The notes under the pieces are model-generated. The model searched no databases, had not been told where the DNA came from, and worked only from the letters and a program-made list of their open reading frames with translations. From assembly GCA_047629355.1 (NCBI GenBank), contig JBLHWU010000104.1, positions 1-21,799 on the forward strand: DNA of 21,799 nucleotides, in the 5' to 3' direction. The stretch is from CAYUNA01 sp047629355 (GTDB lineage Bacteria; Bacteroidota; Bacteroidia; Chitinophagales; Saprospiraceae). A program made the translations under genes and the position numbers. Every line of letters begins with the position of its first letter. Positions within the stretch are counted from its first letter, which is position 1. Positions 1-8,875 of the stretch are shown here, in pieces.

Positions 1-88
1 TTTGAGGTAGAAAAACGTTTTTGCAAAACCGTTTTTCTCCCTCAAACTCCCTTTGTTAAAACGTATCCACAGTTTTCACCGTAGTGCC
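1..88 (+). mobile_element. Right part of a miniature inverted-repeat element (family 1, copy A)
   Basis: This stretch matches the right half of the complete element at 12415-12611 almost base for base. It contains the internal palindrome around TTTTTGCAAAACC, the conserved CTCCCTTTGTTAAAAC segment, and the terminal repeat ending CACCGTAGTGCC at 88. The left half lies outside the window, so its left terminus and target duplication cannot be checked; the predicted right copy of the duplication would be AATTTATT (89-96). There is no coding capacity. Its left palindrome arm is degraded compared with the 12.5-kb copy. Confidence 0.75.
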
Positions 89-138
89 AATTTATTAGTT
101 GTTATTGCCTTATATTAGTAATTTCTAGAGTGTAACCT

Positions 139-177
139 ACGGAGTGGTTTGAACCCGCCTCGTGGGTTTGACTCTTT
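139..177 (+). repeat. REP-like short hairpin just downstream of the DUF3857 gene
   Basis: An imperfect hairpin built from GAGT...ACTC and AACCC...GGGTT, followed by TTTTACT. It lies 4-40 bases beyond the stop codon of the minus-strand gene ending at 182. Its spaced pattern TACG-AGTGG-TT-CC-CCTCGT recurs in the hairpin at 19806-19836 (read on the minus strand). It may serve as a weak transcription end or be a dispersed repeat. The resemblance is short and could be partly chance. Confidence 0.4.
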
Positions 178-181
178 TACT

Positions 182-3100
182 CTACTTAAAAACCAAATAA
201 AAATCCTCCTCTTTCAAAATTTTCTTCACCAATTTCCGAAAGGCTTTATAGTCATCTGCTGACAATTTTTCGCGTTTGTTTTCTACGGTCCGCTTAATCT
301 TCATTTTCGTATCAGATAACTTTTCAACCGTCAAATTATAATTGAAAAACGACATCTCATGCGACAAATCAGAAGGCACTTCCGTCCACTTCATACCTTC
401 TGGTAATTCGTAAGTCATTTCGGTCTCATACACATCGTTTTGGTCATATTCCCACTGCAAAAAATCATAGGCCCGGTCTTCTTCCGCAAAGGTTTCTTTG
501 TCCATGAAACCTTCAAAAAAAGCAGGACTAATTGCCCGAAAACCACCGATAGAAATAATGGCACCTTCCAATTTAAAATCAGTGGTCAGCCTTAAAGTAT
601 TGGATTGATTCCCCAAATTTTCAAAAGCAAAATCATTAACAACAACTGAATTCGTAAAGTAGGAACCAGTTACACTATTTATCCGTTCTTTGAGTTCATC
701 ATTGGTCAAACCGGTGAAGTAGTAGCGATAATCTGACGCTCCAATTCCCGTTACTAAGACATCTGAACTAAGCTGCATTTCTTCCTCGCCCACTTTAATC
801 GTAGTTTTTCGTTGGATGGTATTTTTGACACTTTTTCGCGCTGGAATCGTTATTAATTCCTCGCCAAATTGCTCCTCCTTTGTATTTGGAATCACCAGTC
901 CTTGTGCATTTTTAACGGTCTGTGGCAAATAACCAAACGGCAGTTTCGAATCCGTCAATTCTTGAAAAATAACTTCATCAGACAAGTTAATTTTAATGAT
1001 ACAGTGGTCAAAGTCAGTAGTCGGCAGCGGCATGTTATTCTCACCATTCAAACGCGTATTGACTAACACCAAATTAGTATTTAATCCTGCTTTTCGCGCC
1101 AACGTATGATACAATACTGACAGGTCCTTGCAATCCCCCAATTGCGTACTAATCGTCGTCATCGGCTTTTGTGGAATATACCCATTTTGTCGAAATGGCA
1201 AGGAACTGTAATGGATATTTTCACTGATGTACTTATAAATTAGCTCCGCTTTTTCCATCTCGGTAGTCGCTTTTTCCTCCGCAAAAATTTCCTCGTAAAT
1301 ATTGTCCAAATTATACCCTTCTTCCGCCTGCGTCAGCGACAAATCTTGATACCAATCTGCAATTTCTTGCCAATCTTTCACAGTAGAAATAAACACCAAC
1401 TGCCCAACTTCTGACAAGGATGGCATGTAATTTTCAAACTCCAGCTTTTTCGGGTTCTCAACACTCCAAGTATAAATATCGTAGTCGTCTTTGGTCTCTT
1501 TTTTCGGTTCTAAATTGAAATTTCGATATTCAGTATAAAATTTAAAGTCCTTCGGCACTATCAGCCGAAAAGTAGATTCTTTCGTAGGGTAATAATCATT
1601 GAATGACCAATCTGTCCAAAATTCTTTTCGCAATTTCCCACCCGTATAGGTTTCAATTTTATACTCAATAAAAATCGCATCACCAATCTCCAAACTCGGA
1701 AAAACTATCTTTCCACCATTCTGTTCTGCCTTGATTTTTTTCATGCCTTTTTTTACCACTTCTGCTTTCAAAATATTAAGTCGCTGCGAACTAGTTCTAT
1801 CAATATTCGCTTCTTTCCAATTTTCAATCCCGGCTTCATTGATGATTTTTATTGCTACTCGACTATATAAAACATTCGCCCCCTCTTCAAAAACGACTTG
1901 ATTGGCTTCATTAAAAATGTATTCATAATTTTCATCCAAAGGCGACGCTGCCACCAAGGATTTTTCAATCGTTTCATAAGTATCTTCTCTTTTAAAAAAA
2001 TTATCCAATGGCTTTTGTCCTTTCAATTCGCGCACTATTTCCCGAGCATCGAACTTATTAGGAGAAAATGAAATCGCCTTTTCAAACGCGAAAATCGCCT
2101 CCTGTTTTCTATCCAAAGCTTTTAAAATATAGCCCTTTTCTTCCCAATATTTTCCATAATACGGCATGTTGTTTAAAATATGATTAACCAACTTTAAGGC
2201 GCGGTCGTAATCCTGCAATTTGAAAGCAAAATTTGCCGCGTTTGCCACAAATTCTCTTTCATAAGGATAGTCTTCCACCCGTTTAAAAATCAACTCTTCT
2301 GCTGCTTCCTGATTGCCCATTTCCTGATATTCCTGAATCAAACTACTTTCCAATGCCACATTATAATGATCCTTTAAATGTTTCAAAACTACTTCTACAC
2401 CCGCATTTTTATCACCTTTAAACGTTTTTTCCACCCTTGATTTTAACTCGACAAATTTACCATTATCAGGATATAATTCATAGCCTTTATTGACGACATC
2501 CACCAATTTTACATACTCCTTCATACGTCCCAAATAATCAATTTGGTAATCCAAATAAGTCATGGAATTTTCGCCATCAAACGCTTTTAGTTTATCCAAT
2601 TGTTGCTTCGCTTCGGGCAAATTATCATTGTTAATCGCTTCGTTGTAATCGTAAATCGCAAAAAAGTAAGAATCGCTATCCAATTCCCGAAATTTCTCAA
2701 TGCTTTCCACCAACCGCGTTCTATCTGCAATAGCTGAATAACACTGCATCAAATAAAATTCTAAAAACAGATTATCCGGATACATTTTCTGGGCTTCCTC
2801 CTGAATATCAATCGCTTTATTAAATTTATTGCTCCGATAATACGTCTGTCCTAAAAGCACATAATTTATCAAACTCTTTGGTTCTTCTTTTATCTTTTTT
2901 TGAAAAAATGCTTCCGCAAAATGAGGGATTTCCGTCACTTCGCCAATAGATTCCGAGCTGTTGTATCCCTGATATTCACTCGAAGAAGTATAGCCTTCCA
3001 AAGGTTTCAACTTTTCATCCATCAGACGCACAATGAAATTAGGATAATTCGTTTTGTAAGTAAAACCCAACTGCACTAAAATACGAGATACTCCTTTCGG

Positions 3101-3937
3101 CAAATTTAAAGATACTGTTTGCAAATCCATATCCGTCCGTAAATTTTCCTTTTGGGTAATCACCAATTTATCATTCACCCAAACCTTCAAACTCCCCGTT
3201 TCCCCTGCTGCCAAAATAATTTTCCGCGCTTCCGAATTGTCCACAAAAGTCTGCGCATAAATGACTGCCTGGTCTTCTTCAAACAGGTTATTCGTCGCAA
3301 TGTACGGCTGGTCATTCGCATATTTGGGCATGTACCATCCAATGTCCGCTTCGGTCATCGACTTAAATTGCGCATCCGATTTCGGCTGATTTTGTGGAGC
3401 GTATCTCTTATCAAAACCACCCCCGTTGGAGTTGTCAAACGGACCAGTCAATTGCCATTTTCTCAGGTCACGAATATTTCTCCACAATTCCAGTGATTTT
3501 GGATAATTTAACCTCATTTGTTCCGCAATACCCATATAATATTCAACCGAATTTTTGACGCTATAATTCATTTTTGGATTGGCAATCAGCCCATTAAAAA
3601 ACGCTTCTTGCGACTTTTCACTAAGGTCAAATCCGTCTTGCACACCGCCAGTATTCCACATAGCAAACACATAAGGCGAAGGATTTTCCATCGCGTCAAC
3701 TGCAGTCGAAAAAAGCGACAGATTCTCCTTATCTCGATTTTCCACCACATTAAGCGTCATCAGTGCTATGGTGGCATCGGTACAAAATTCTTTTTTATTG
3801 ATTAGCTTATTTAAAAGTTTTCGCGCACCTTCATTGTCTTTATTTTCGAGTTTTTCCCAAACAGGCGTCAATGGAGATTGAGCATAAGAAATAGTAGATA
3901 GACCTAAGAAAAGGCAACACAAAATACGATAAAGCAT
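182..3937 (-). CDS. Secreted TPR protein with DUF3857 and transglutaminase-like domain
   Basis: A 1,251-aa exported protein, probably periplasmic or envelope-associated. The start at 3937 is chosen because MLYRILCCLFLGLSTISYAQ is a clean signal peptide; the open frame extends to 4018 but those 27 residues are poor. Domains in order: an N-terminal region with a beta-sandwich-like stretch (about 170-310), TPR-type helical repeats (about 350-650), a DUF3857 domain (about 675-865), then a transglutaminase-like fold (about 895-990). The catalytic candidates Cys936 (in QLGDCKDLS) and His978 (in DFDHCIIK) are visible, and a beta-rich C-terminus ends at 1251. DUF3857 plus transglutaminase-like pairs are common in Bacteroidota. 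The substrate is unknown; protein crosslinking or proteolysis are family possibilities. It is divergently transcribed from the peptidase gene at 4240. Confidence 0.88.
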   Translation of the reverse strand: MLYRILCCLFLGLSTISYAQSPLTPVWEKLENKDNEGARKLLNKLINKKEFCTDATIALMTLNVVENRDKENLSLFSTAVDAMENPSPYVFAMWNTGGVQDGFDLSEKSQEAFFNGLIANPKMNYSVKNSVEYYMGIAEQMRLNYPKSLELWRNIRDLRKWQLTGPFDNSNGGGFDKRYAPQNQPKSDAQFKSMTEADIGWYMPKYANDQPYIATNNLFEEDQAVIYAQTFVDNSEARKIILAAGETGSLKVWVNDKLVITQKENLRTDMDLQTVSLNLPKGVSRILVQLGFTYKTNYPNFIVRLMDEKLKPLEGYTSSSEYQGYNSSESIGEVTEIPHFAEAFFQKKIKEEPKSLINYVLLGQTYYRSNKFNKAIDIQEEAQKMYPDNLFLEFYLMQCYSAIADRTRLVESIEKFRELDSDSYFFAIYDYNEAINNDNLPEAKQQLDKLKAFDGENSMTYLDYQIDYLGRMKEYVKLVDVVNKGYELYPDNGKFVELKSRVEKTFKGDKNAGVEVVLKHLKDHYNVALESSLIQEYQEMGNQEAAEELIFKRVEDYPYEREFVANAANFAFKLQDYDRALKLVNHILNNMPYYGKYWEEKGYILKALDRKQEAIFAFEKAISFSPNKFDAREIVRELKGQKPLDNFFKREDTYETIEKSLVAASPLDENYEYIFNEANQVVFEEGANVLYSRVAIKIINEAGIENWKEANIDRTSSQRLNILKAEVVKKGMKKIKAEQNGGKIVFPSLEIGDAIFIEYKIETYTGGKLRKEFWTDWSFNDYYPTKESTFRLIVPKDFKFYTEYRNFNLEPKKETKDDYDIYTWSVENPKKLEFENYMPSLSEVGQLVFISTVKDWQEIADWYQDLSLTQAEEGYNLDNIYEEIFAEEKATTEMEKAELIYKYISENIHYSSLPFRQNGYIPQKPMTTISTQLGDCKDLSVLYHTLARKAGLNTNLVLVNTRLNGENNMPLPTTDFDHCIIKINLSDEVIFQELTDSKLPFGYLPQTVKNAQGLVIPNTKEEQFGEELITIPARKSVKNTIQRKTTIKVGEEEMQLSSDVLVTGIGASDYRYYFTGLTNDELKERINSVTGSYFTNSVVVNDFAFENLGNQSNTLRLTTDFKLEGAIISIGGFRAISPAFFEGFMDKETFAEEDRAYDFLQWEYDQNDVYETEMTYELPEGMKWTEVPSDLSHEMSFFNYNLTVEKLSDTKMKIKRTVENKREKLSADDYKAFRKLVKKILKEEDFYLVFK

Positions 3938-4239
3938 GGCTTTTTTGTTTATCTCCCAAACTTTAAGGAACGCAAAATAAATAACTTCAGACTCTTGATA
4001 GCAAAACCTTGCGCTCAAGAGTATAAACTTATTTATTTCGCGTTCCCAATCAGGACGAGAGCGCGTTAAAAACTTGGGAAATTGTCTAAAAAATATCTGT
4101 TGAGGCGATTCGACAACTTCTAAGTCTCGGAGACTGTAGTTGTAAAAATATTAAAATTATTTATTTATAAAAATTAGCAGTCATTTTTTTATAAAAAACA
4201 CCTACTTTTACTCCTTTTTTTTTACCTAAATTATGAACA
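3938..4239. other. Divergent intergenic region with a palindromic hairpin at 4113-4143
   Basis: This 302-base AT-rich spacer must hold the 5' regions of both divergent genes. At 4113-4143 there is a nested inverted repeat: ACAACT (4113-4118) pairs with AGTTGT (4138-4143), and AGTCT (4123-4127) pairs with AGACT (4131-4135) around CGG. It has no T-tract and sits between gene starts, so it is not an obvious terminator. A REP-type repeat or a regulator site are alternatives. A looser TCCCAA...TTGGGA pair lies near 4045-4080. No convincing Bacteroidota promoter (TTG / TAnnTTTG) was found. Confidence 0.45.
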
Positions 4240-6318
4240 ATGAATAAAATACTGTCCCTATTTACAGTCCTACTTCTCTTAATCACCACCAACCTCAATG
4301 CCCAAGATTATCCAAAAATGGAAGCTGACCCTTTTGATTTTGGTAAAATGTGGACGTTTGAACACGCCCCATTGGATTATTTTGAAAAGACTTATGGCTT
4401 TCGTCCCACGGAAGAATGGTTGACCAAAGCACGCATGGCTTCTTTGCGTTTTTCAGGCTATTGTTCGGCATCTTTTATCTCTCCGAATGGCTTAGTTTTG
4501 ACTAACTTTCACTGTTCGCATGGAGAAGTTGGAAAAGTAATGAAAGATGGAGAAGATTTTGACAAAACGGGCTTTTACGCTAAAAAGCAAAGCGATGAAC
4601 GCCGTGTAGAAGGTTTGTTTGTTAAACAATTGGCACAAATCGCGGACATCACCGATTTTGTCAAAGGCTACACCAATCAAGCAACTTCAGATGATGATTT
4701 TAAAATCAAGCAAACTGAAGCTTTTGAAGCCGCTAAAAATGACTACCTCAATAAAGACGCTTGGAAGGGCTTAGAACTCGAACCGGTTACCTATTATAAT
4801 GGTGGGAAATATTCGCTATACGGCTACAAACGCTACACTGACGTACGCTTGGTCTTGATTCCTGAATTGGATTTGGGACTCTACGGCGGTGACCCTGACA
4901 ACTTTACTTACCCACGATATAGCCTTGATTTCACCTTATGGCGTGTCTATGGCGACGATGGTAAACCATTGAATACCAAGGAAATGCACTTTGAAGTCAA
5001 TACAGATGGTATCCAAGAAGGCACAAATGTATTTTTGGTTGGAAATCCTGGCAGCACCGAGCGATACCGTACAGTTAAGCAGTTGGAATATGACCGCGAT
5101 TACCGCTATAATATTTTCATCGAGATGTTGGCAAATCGCAAAGAAATCTTGGAAGGCGAGTACGAAAAGAACCCTTCGCACGAAGCTAAGTCCATGATTC
5201 TAAACTTTGCAAATAGTATCAAAGCCATCAACGGAATCATCGGCGGGATGAATAATCCGAAGCTGATGGGCAAGAAATTAGCCGTTGAAAACGAAGTAAA
5301 ATCGAAGTCTACTGCCGTGAAGAATGGCAATGATTATTGGAAAGAATTGGGCAATGAAATAGATGCGTTGAAGCCTTACGCGATGGAAAACCGGTTGCTT
5401 GCACCGTCGCAATTGGCAGGTTCTGCAATGTTGTTGGCGCACTTCACTTCGCGGTACCGAGAGACGAAAGAAAATGGTGGTTCGCAAGAGGATTTGGATG
5501 CGTTGAAAGAACAAATCATGACAATGGCAAAGAAATTAAACGACCCTGTGGAAGAGAAATATTTGTCTGCTTTATTAGGCGAGTTGAAGAAATACGCGAA
5601 AAAAGACGATAAGTATGTCGGCAAAATTTTAAGTGACGACAGCCCAGAAGTTGCCGCGAGACGGATTTTGGAAAAAACGAAATTTACCAATGAAAAGAAG
5701 TTGGCTAAATTACTCGATGGCAAGACAAAAAAATTGGAAAAGAACCGCGACCCAATTTTAGAAATGTCGAACGTACTTGTCCCTAAATATCTGGAAGCAA
5801 CCACTAAATTTAAAGCTTCTAAAGCCAAACGGGACGGCTTACAAGAAAAAATTGGTGGTGAAATTTTTAAAGTATATGGCTTATCGATTCCACCCGATGC
5901 AACATTTACACTTCGATTGGCCGATGGTGTAGTAAAAGGCTATGATTATAATGGAACGACTGCGCCTTACAAAACGACTTACTTCGGTTTATACGACCGT
6001 CACTTCTCTAATAATGGAAAATTCCCATGGTCTTTGCCACAGCGTTGGATTGATAAATCTTCGATAGAATTCATGAAAAAGCCATTGAATTTCATTTCCA
6101 CAAGTGATAGTATCGGTGGGAATTCTGGTAGCCCAATGATTAACAAAGAAGGACAAATTGTTGGTCTTTTGTTTGATGGAAATATCGAATCTTTGCCAGG
6201 TAATTTCATTTATAATCCAGAGATGAATCGCTCGGTTGGTGTGCATTTAGGTGGCATCACAGCAGCGATGCACTATATCTTGGGTGCGGATAGAATTTTA
6301 AAAGAAATTGGAAAGTAG
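4240..6318 (+). CDS. S46-family dipeptidyl-peptidase, DPP7-type
   Basis: A 692-aa exported serine exopeptidase that removes dipeptides from oligopeptides in the periplasm, feeding amino-acid uptake. The signal peptide is residues 1-22 (MNKILSLFTVLLLLITTNLNAQ). The S46 catalytic triad is visible: His91 in TNFHCSHG, Asp230 in PRYSLDF after GGDPDNF, and Ser629 in GGNSGSP. Length is close to the usual 700-720 aa. The residue 18 positions after the serine, Gly647 in LLFDGN, corresponds to the S1 determinant that is Gly in DPP7 (hydrophobic P1) and Arg in DPP11 (acidic P1). DPP7-like specificity is therefore inferred. It stands alone; the next gene converges on it across the inverted repeat at 6321-6390. 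Confidence 0.95.
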   Translation: MNKILSLFTVLLLLITTNLNAQDYPKMEADPFDFGKMWTFEHAPLDYFEKTYGFRPTEEWLTKARMASLRFSGYCSASFISPNGLVLTNFHCSHGEVGKVMKDGEDFDKTGFYAKKQSDERRVEGLFVKQLAQIADITDFVKGYTNQATSDDDFKIKQTEAFEAAKNDYLNKDAWKGLELEPVTYYNGGKYSLYGYKRYTDVRLVLIPELDLGLYGGDPDNFTYPRYSLDFTLWRVYGDDGKPLNTKEMHFEVNTDGIQEGTNVFLVGNPGSTERYRTVKQLEYDRDYRYNIFIEMLANRKEILEGEYEKNPSHEAKSMILNFANSIKAINGIIGGMNNPKLMGKKLAVENEVKSKSTAVKNGNDYWKELGNEIDALKPYAMENRLLAPSQLAGSAMLLAHFTSRYRETKENGGSQEDLDALKEQIMTMAKKLNDPVEEKYLSALLGELKKYAKKDDKYVGKILSDDSPEVAARRILEKTKFTNEKKLAKLLDGKTKKLEKNRDPILEMSNVLVPKYLEATTKFKASKAKRDGLQEKIGGEIFKVYGLSIPPDATFTLRLADGVVKGYDYNGTTAPYKTTYFGLYDRHFSNNGKFPWSLPQRWIDKSSIEFMKKPLNFISTSDSIGGNSGSPMINKEGQIVGLLFDGNIESLPGNFIYNPEMNRSVGVHLGGITAAMHYILGADRILKEIGK

Positions 6319-6320
6319 TG

Positions 6321-6390
6321 AATGATGAACTATAAATGATGAAGGATGAATGGTACAAAATTCATCCTTCATCATTTATAGTTCATCATT
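6321..6390. terminator. Perfect 31-bp inverted repeat between convergent genes
   Basis: Arms 6321-6351 and 6360-6390 are exact reverse complements, with an 8-base loop (GGTACAAA). It begins 2 bases after the peptidase stop codon and ends 3 bases before the rtcB stop codon, so it could end transcription from both sides. It lacks a proper T-tract, and its arms are longer than in a normal terminator. They are made of ATGATGAA-like low-complexity units. It may equally be a repetitive palindromic element or a replication-slippage product. Confidence 0.6.
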
Positions 6391-6393
6391 AAA

Positions 6394-7795
6394 TTAAGCC
6401 TTGTCCATTCTCACAATTTTCGGCAAAAACGTCCCCAAAACATCCACCAAATCCGTCTGCGCTTTCATCACTTCATGGATATTTTTATAAGCTAAAGGCG
6501 CTTCATCCAAGCCACCACCAATCAATTCGACACCTTCGCTTTTTAGTATCTTTCTCATTTCACTTGCCGTGATAGAATTCCGTGCTTTGGTACGCGACAT
6601 CAAGCGACCTGCCCCGTGCGACGCCGAATTGATAGACGTCACATTCCCTTTACCGCGAACGATAAAACCAGGCGCAGTCATCGACCCCGGAATGATACCC
6701 AAAACGCCTTTGCCCGCAGGCGTCGCCCCCTTCCGATGCACAACAACTTCCCCACCGTCTGCCAGTGTTTCTTTCCATGCGAAATTATGATGATTCTCGA
6801 CAGTCACTATTGGTTTTTCGCCCAAAACTTTGCCCAATCGTTGGTGAATATGATGGTGACAAGCCGAGGCATAATCACCCGCTAAATTCATCGCCAACCA
6901 ATATTCATGTCCTGCTTGCGAGTCCAAACTTAGCCATGCGAGGTGCTTCGCTTCCTTCGGTAAAAGGCAAGTTTCCATAGCAATTTTAGTGTAATGCTAT
7001 GCAATTTTTGCCCCCATGCCCCGCGAACCAGAATGGGATAAAATGCCCAGATATTTGCCAATCGGTACATTTAATTCATTGCTCTGTTTGGTAATTTCAA
7101 CTACTCCAAATTCTACAAAATGATTACCAGAACCCGAAGAACCAATTTGCTTCCACGCCTTCCCTTTCAGCGTTCGGACAGTCGAAATTCCCTTAAATGC
7201 TGACCTTGAAAAAATTGGGTCATCCAACGGTACGTCAAATTCCTTTCGTCCAAATCGAGTATTTTCTTTCAATTTATTTTTTAAATCAAAAGCATTGTGT
7301 TCGATAAAAGACGGCGGCAAATCATAAACCGTCAAACACATTCGACAGCCAATATCCATTCCGACACCGTAAGAAATAATGGCATTCTCCGTCGCCAAAA
7401 CACCACCAATCGGCAATCCGTAGCCTTGGTGCGCGTCTGCCATCAATGCACCCGCGAGTGTTCATAGGTAGGCGCATCGCAGTGTCCATTTTTTTGGTCG
7501 CGCCTGCTTCGACCCCTAGTTCGCCATAGGTTTTGTACGCCTCCGGGTTTCTTACTAAAGTCGTTTCTTGATTCGTTTTCTCGGATGGATTGAGTGCTCT
7601 GACGATACGTCCCAATATCGGGTCTTTAGCGTATTTGGTTTGATTGTCCAATACGTCTTTTAACAAAGTCAGTACTTCATCTTTAGTCTTTCGTTTATAA
7701 TTACTCAGTACCATGTTAATCGCCATACCAATTGCAGAACCATCTGGATAACCGAGTTTTAGGAGGTCTTTGCCTCGTAATTTAATTCTCGCCAT
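6394..7795 (-). pseudogene. rtcB: RNA ligase RtcB, broken by a +1 frameshift and an in-frame TAG
   Basis: RtcB joins RNA 2',3'-cyclic phosphate (or 3'-phosphate) and 5'-OH ends using GTP and Mn2+. Three collinear pieces make a normal-length protein of about 466 aa. Piece 1 (7795 to about 7454) runs from MARIKLRGKDLLKLGYPDG to MRLPMNTRG. Removing one base from the C-run at 7451-7453 restores ...TRGALMADAHQGYG. Piece 2 holds the metal and GTP-site motifs DIGCRM, GSGNHFVEF and SHSGSRG, and stops at a TAG (6997-6999) inside AKIA-stop-HYTKIAME. Piece 3 continues in the same frame with NHHNFAWKE and SASHGAGR, the latter carrying the guanylylated histidine. All expected catalytic motifs survive, so decay is recent or the lesions are sequence errors. 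No rtcA or RNA-repair neighbour is seen. Confidence 0.88.
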
Positions 7796-8167
7796 TTAAT
7801 GCTTTATTCTTATTTCAAATTGTAAAAAATTGCATATAAAAAACCTTTTTCATCCTTCAATACCTCACCCGTGATGCTGTAGGCAGAGCCTAATTATTCT
7901 TATTGAAAAACATTCATTCTTCCCTTGAATTACAGTATTTGACTTTTAGAAGTTCAAAAAGGAGCACTATTTTATTTTTTTTCAAAATAAAAAAAACTAG
8001 TGTTTGAACGTTTGTAGCAACATCATTTCAAATATAAAAAACAGAACGCCTATCGAAGCAATTTTTCATTTAATGAAAAGCCTTTCTCCAAACTGCTTTT
8101 CTATTATTTTTAACTTTAAAAGTCATTTTTTAAAAAAAAATTACGCCATATCAAAACCACTATTTAA
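7796..8167. other. Intergenic region between divergent rtcB and the metallopeptidase gene
   Basis: This 372-base, very AT-rich spacer has no credible ORF. It contains an A/T-only imperfect inverted repeat around 7972-7997 (TTTTATTTTTTTT against AAAATAAAAAAAA). It must contain the start regions of both flanking genes, but no clear promoter or operator was recognised. Confidence 0.4.
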
Positions 8168-8662
8168 ATGAAAAACTCAATTGCTATTTTCTTCCTATTC
8201 ACTTTATTTATTTCTTGTCAAAAAGAGACAACAACCTTTACTCAAAATACCCCAATCGCCAATCCAACGGTTGAAGCCAGTCTCCAAGACTTCTTTGACC
8301 GTTTTGAAGCAGAAGGTAAGGCACGTGGCTACGATATTGACCTGGTTGCCGCCAATATCACAGGGCAAATCGAGGAAATTGATGCAGACAATGTCGCTGG
8401 ACAATGCTCTTATGGCTCAAATCATCTGTCCGAAATTATCATTGATGCTTCCTTTTGGAACATTGCTTCAGATGCGATTAAGGAAATGGTCGTTTTCCAC
8501 GAATTGGGACATTGCTATTTGTATCGTGGTCATAAAGAGGTCCTTTTTTCAAATGGCACTTGTCGAAGTATTATGCGCAGCGGTGTAGAAGATTGTCGAG
8601 ATAATTATACGACTCAAAATCGGGAATATTATATAGATGAGTTATTCTCAGAAGTCGATTAA
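8168..8662 (+). CDS. Putative zinc metallopeptidase lipoprotein (HELGH motif)
   Basis: A 164-aa protein with a lipoprotein signal (MKNSIAIFFLFTLFISC, lipid-modified Cys17), so it is probably anchored in the outer or inner membrane facing the periplasm or exterior. The zinc-binding motif HELGH lies at residues 111-115, and a third histidine occurs at 122 (HELGHCYLYRGH). A downstream SIMRSG could act as a Met-turn. The spacing HExxH-x6-H is one residue longer than the classical metzincin HExxHxxGxxH, and the glycine is absent from its usual place. This is therefore a metzincin-like or gluzincin-like candidate rather than a family assignment. A short 8-bp hairpin (8661-8679) overlaps the stop codon. 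Confidence 0.75.
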   Translation: MKNSIAIFFLFTLFISCQKETTTFTQNTPIANPTVEASLQDFFDRFEAEGKARGYDIDLVAANITGQIEEIDADNVAGQCSYGSNHLSEIIIDASFWNIASDAIKEMVVFHELGHCYLYRGHKEVLFSNGTCRSIMRSGVEDCRDNYTTQNREYYIDELFSEVD

Positions 8663-8875
8663 TGAAATAAAATTTCATTTTAAACAAAACCCTCTTCTAC
8701 ACTCAAAACAATCATTTGTTTAAACAATTTAAACCGAATTAACGAGTCATTTATTTTAAGAATCAGCTTTTTCACTTTTCACATTCAACATTAACTTATT
8801 AAATAAAATTAGGCTTTATACATATTCTTGTTAAAAAGGCTAACTTCGCGCCCTTTTTCAAAAAAGTATGCAATC

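Noticed and set aside
5376..5828. 150-codon minus-strand frame inside the peptidase gene
   Set aside because: It is antisense to a clear S46 coding sequence, with Phe/Ser-rich composition mirroring Lys/Glu codons.
6997..6999. TAG in rtcB as a pyrrolysine or reassigned codon
   Set aside because: TAG ends several intact genes in the window, and rtcB has a second, independent frameshift.
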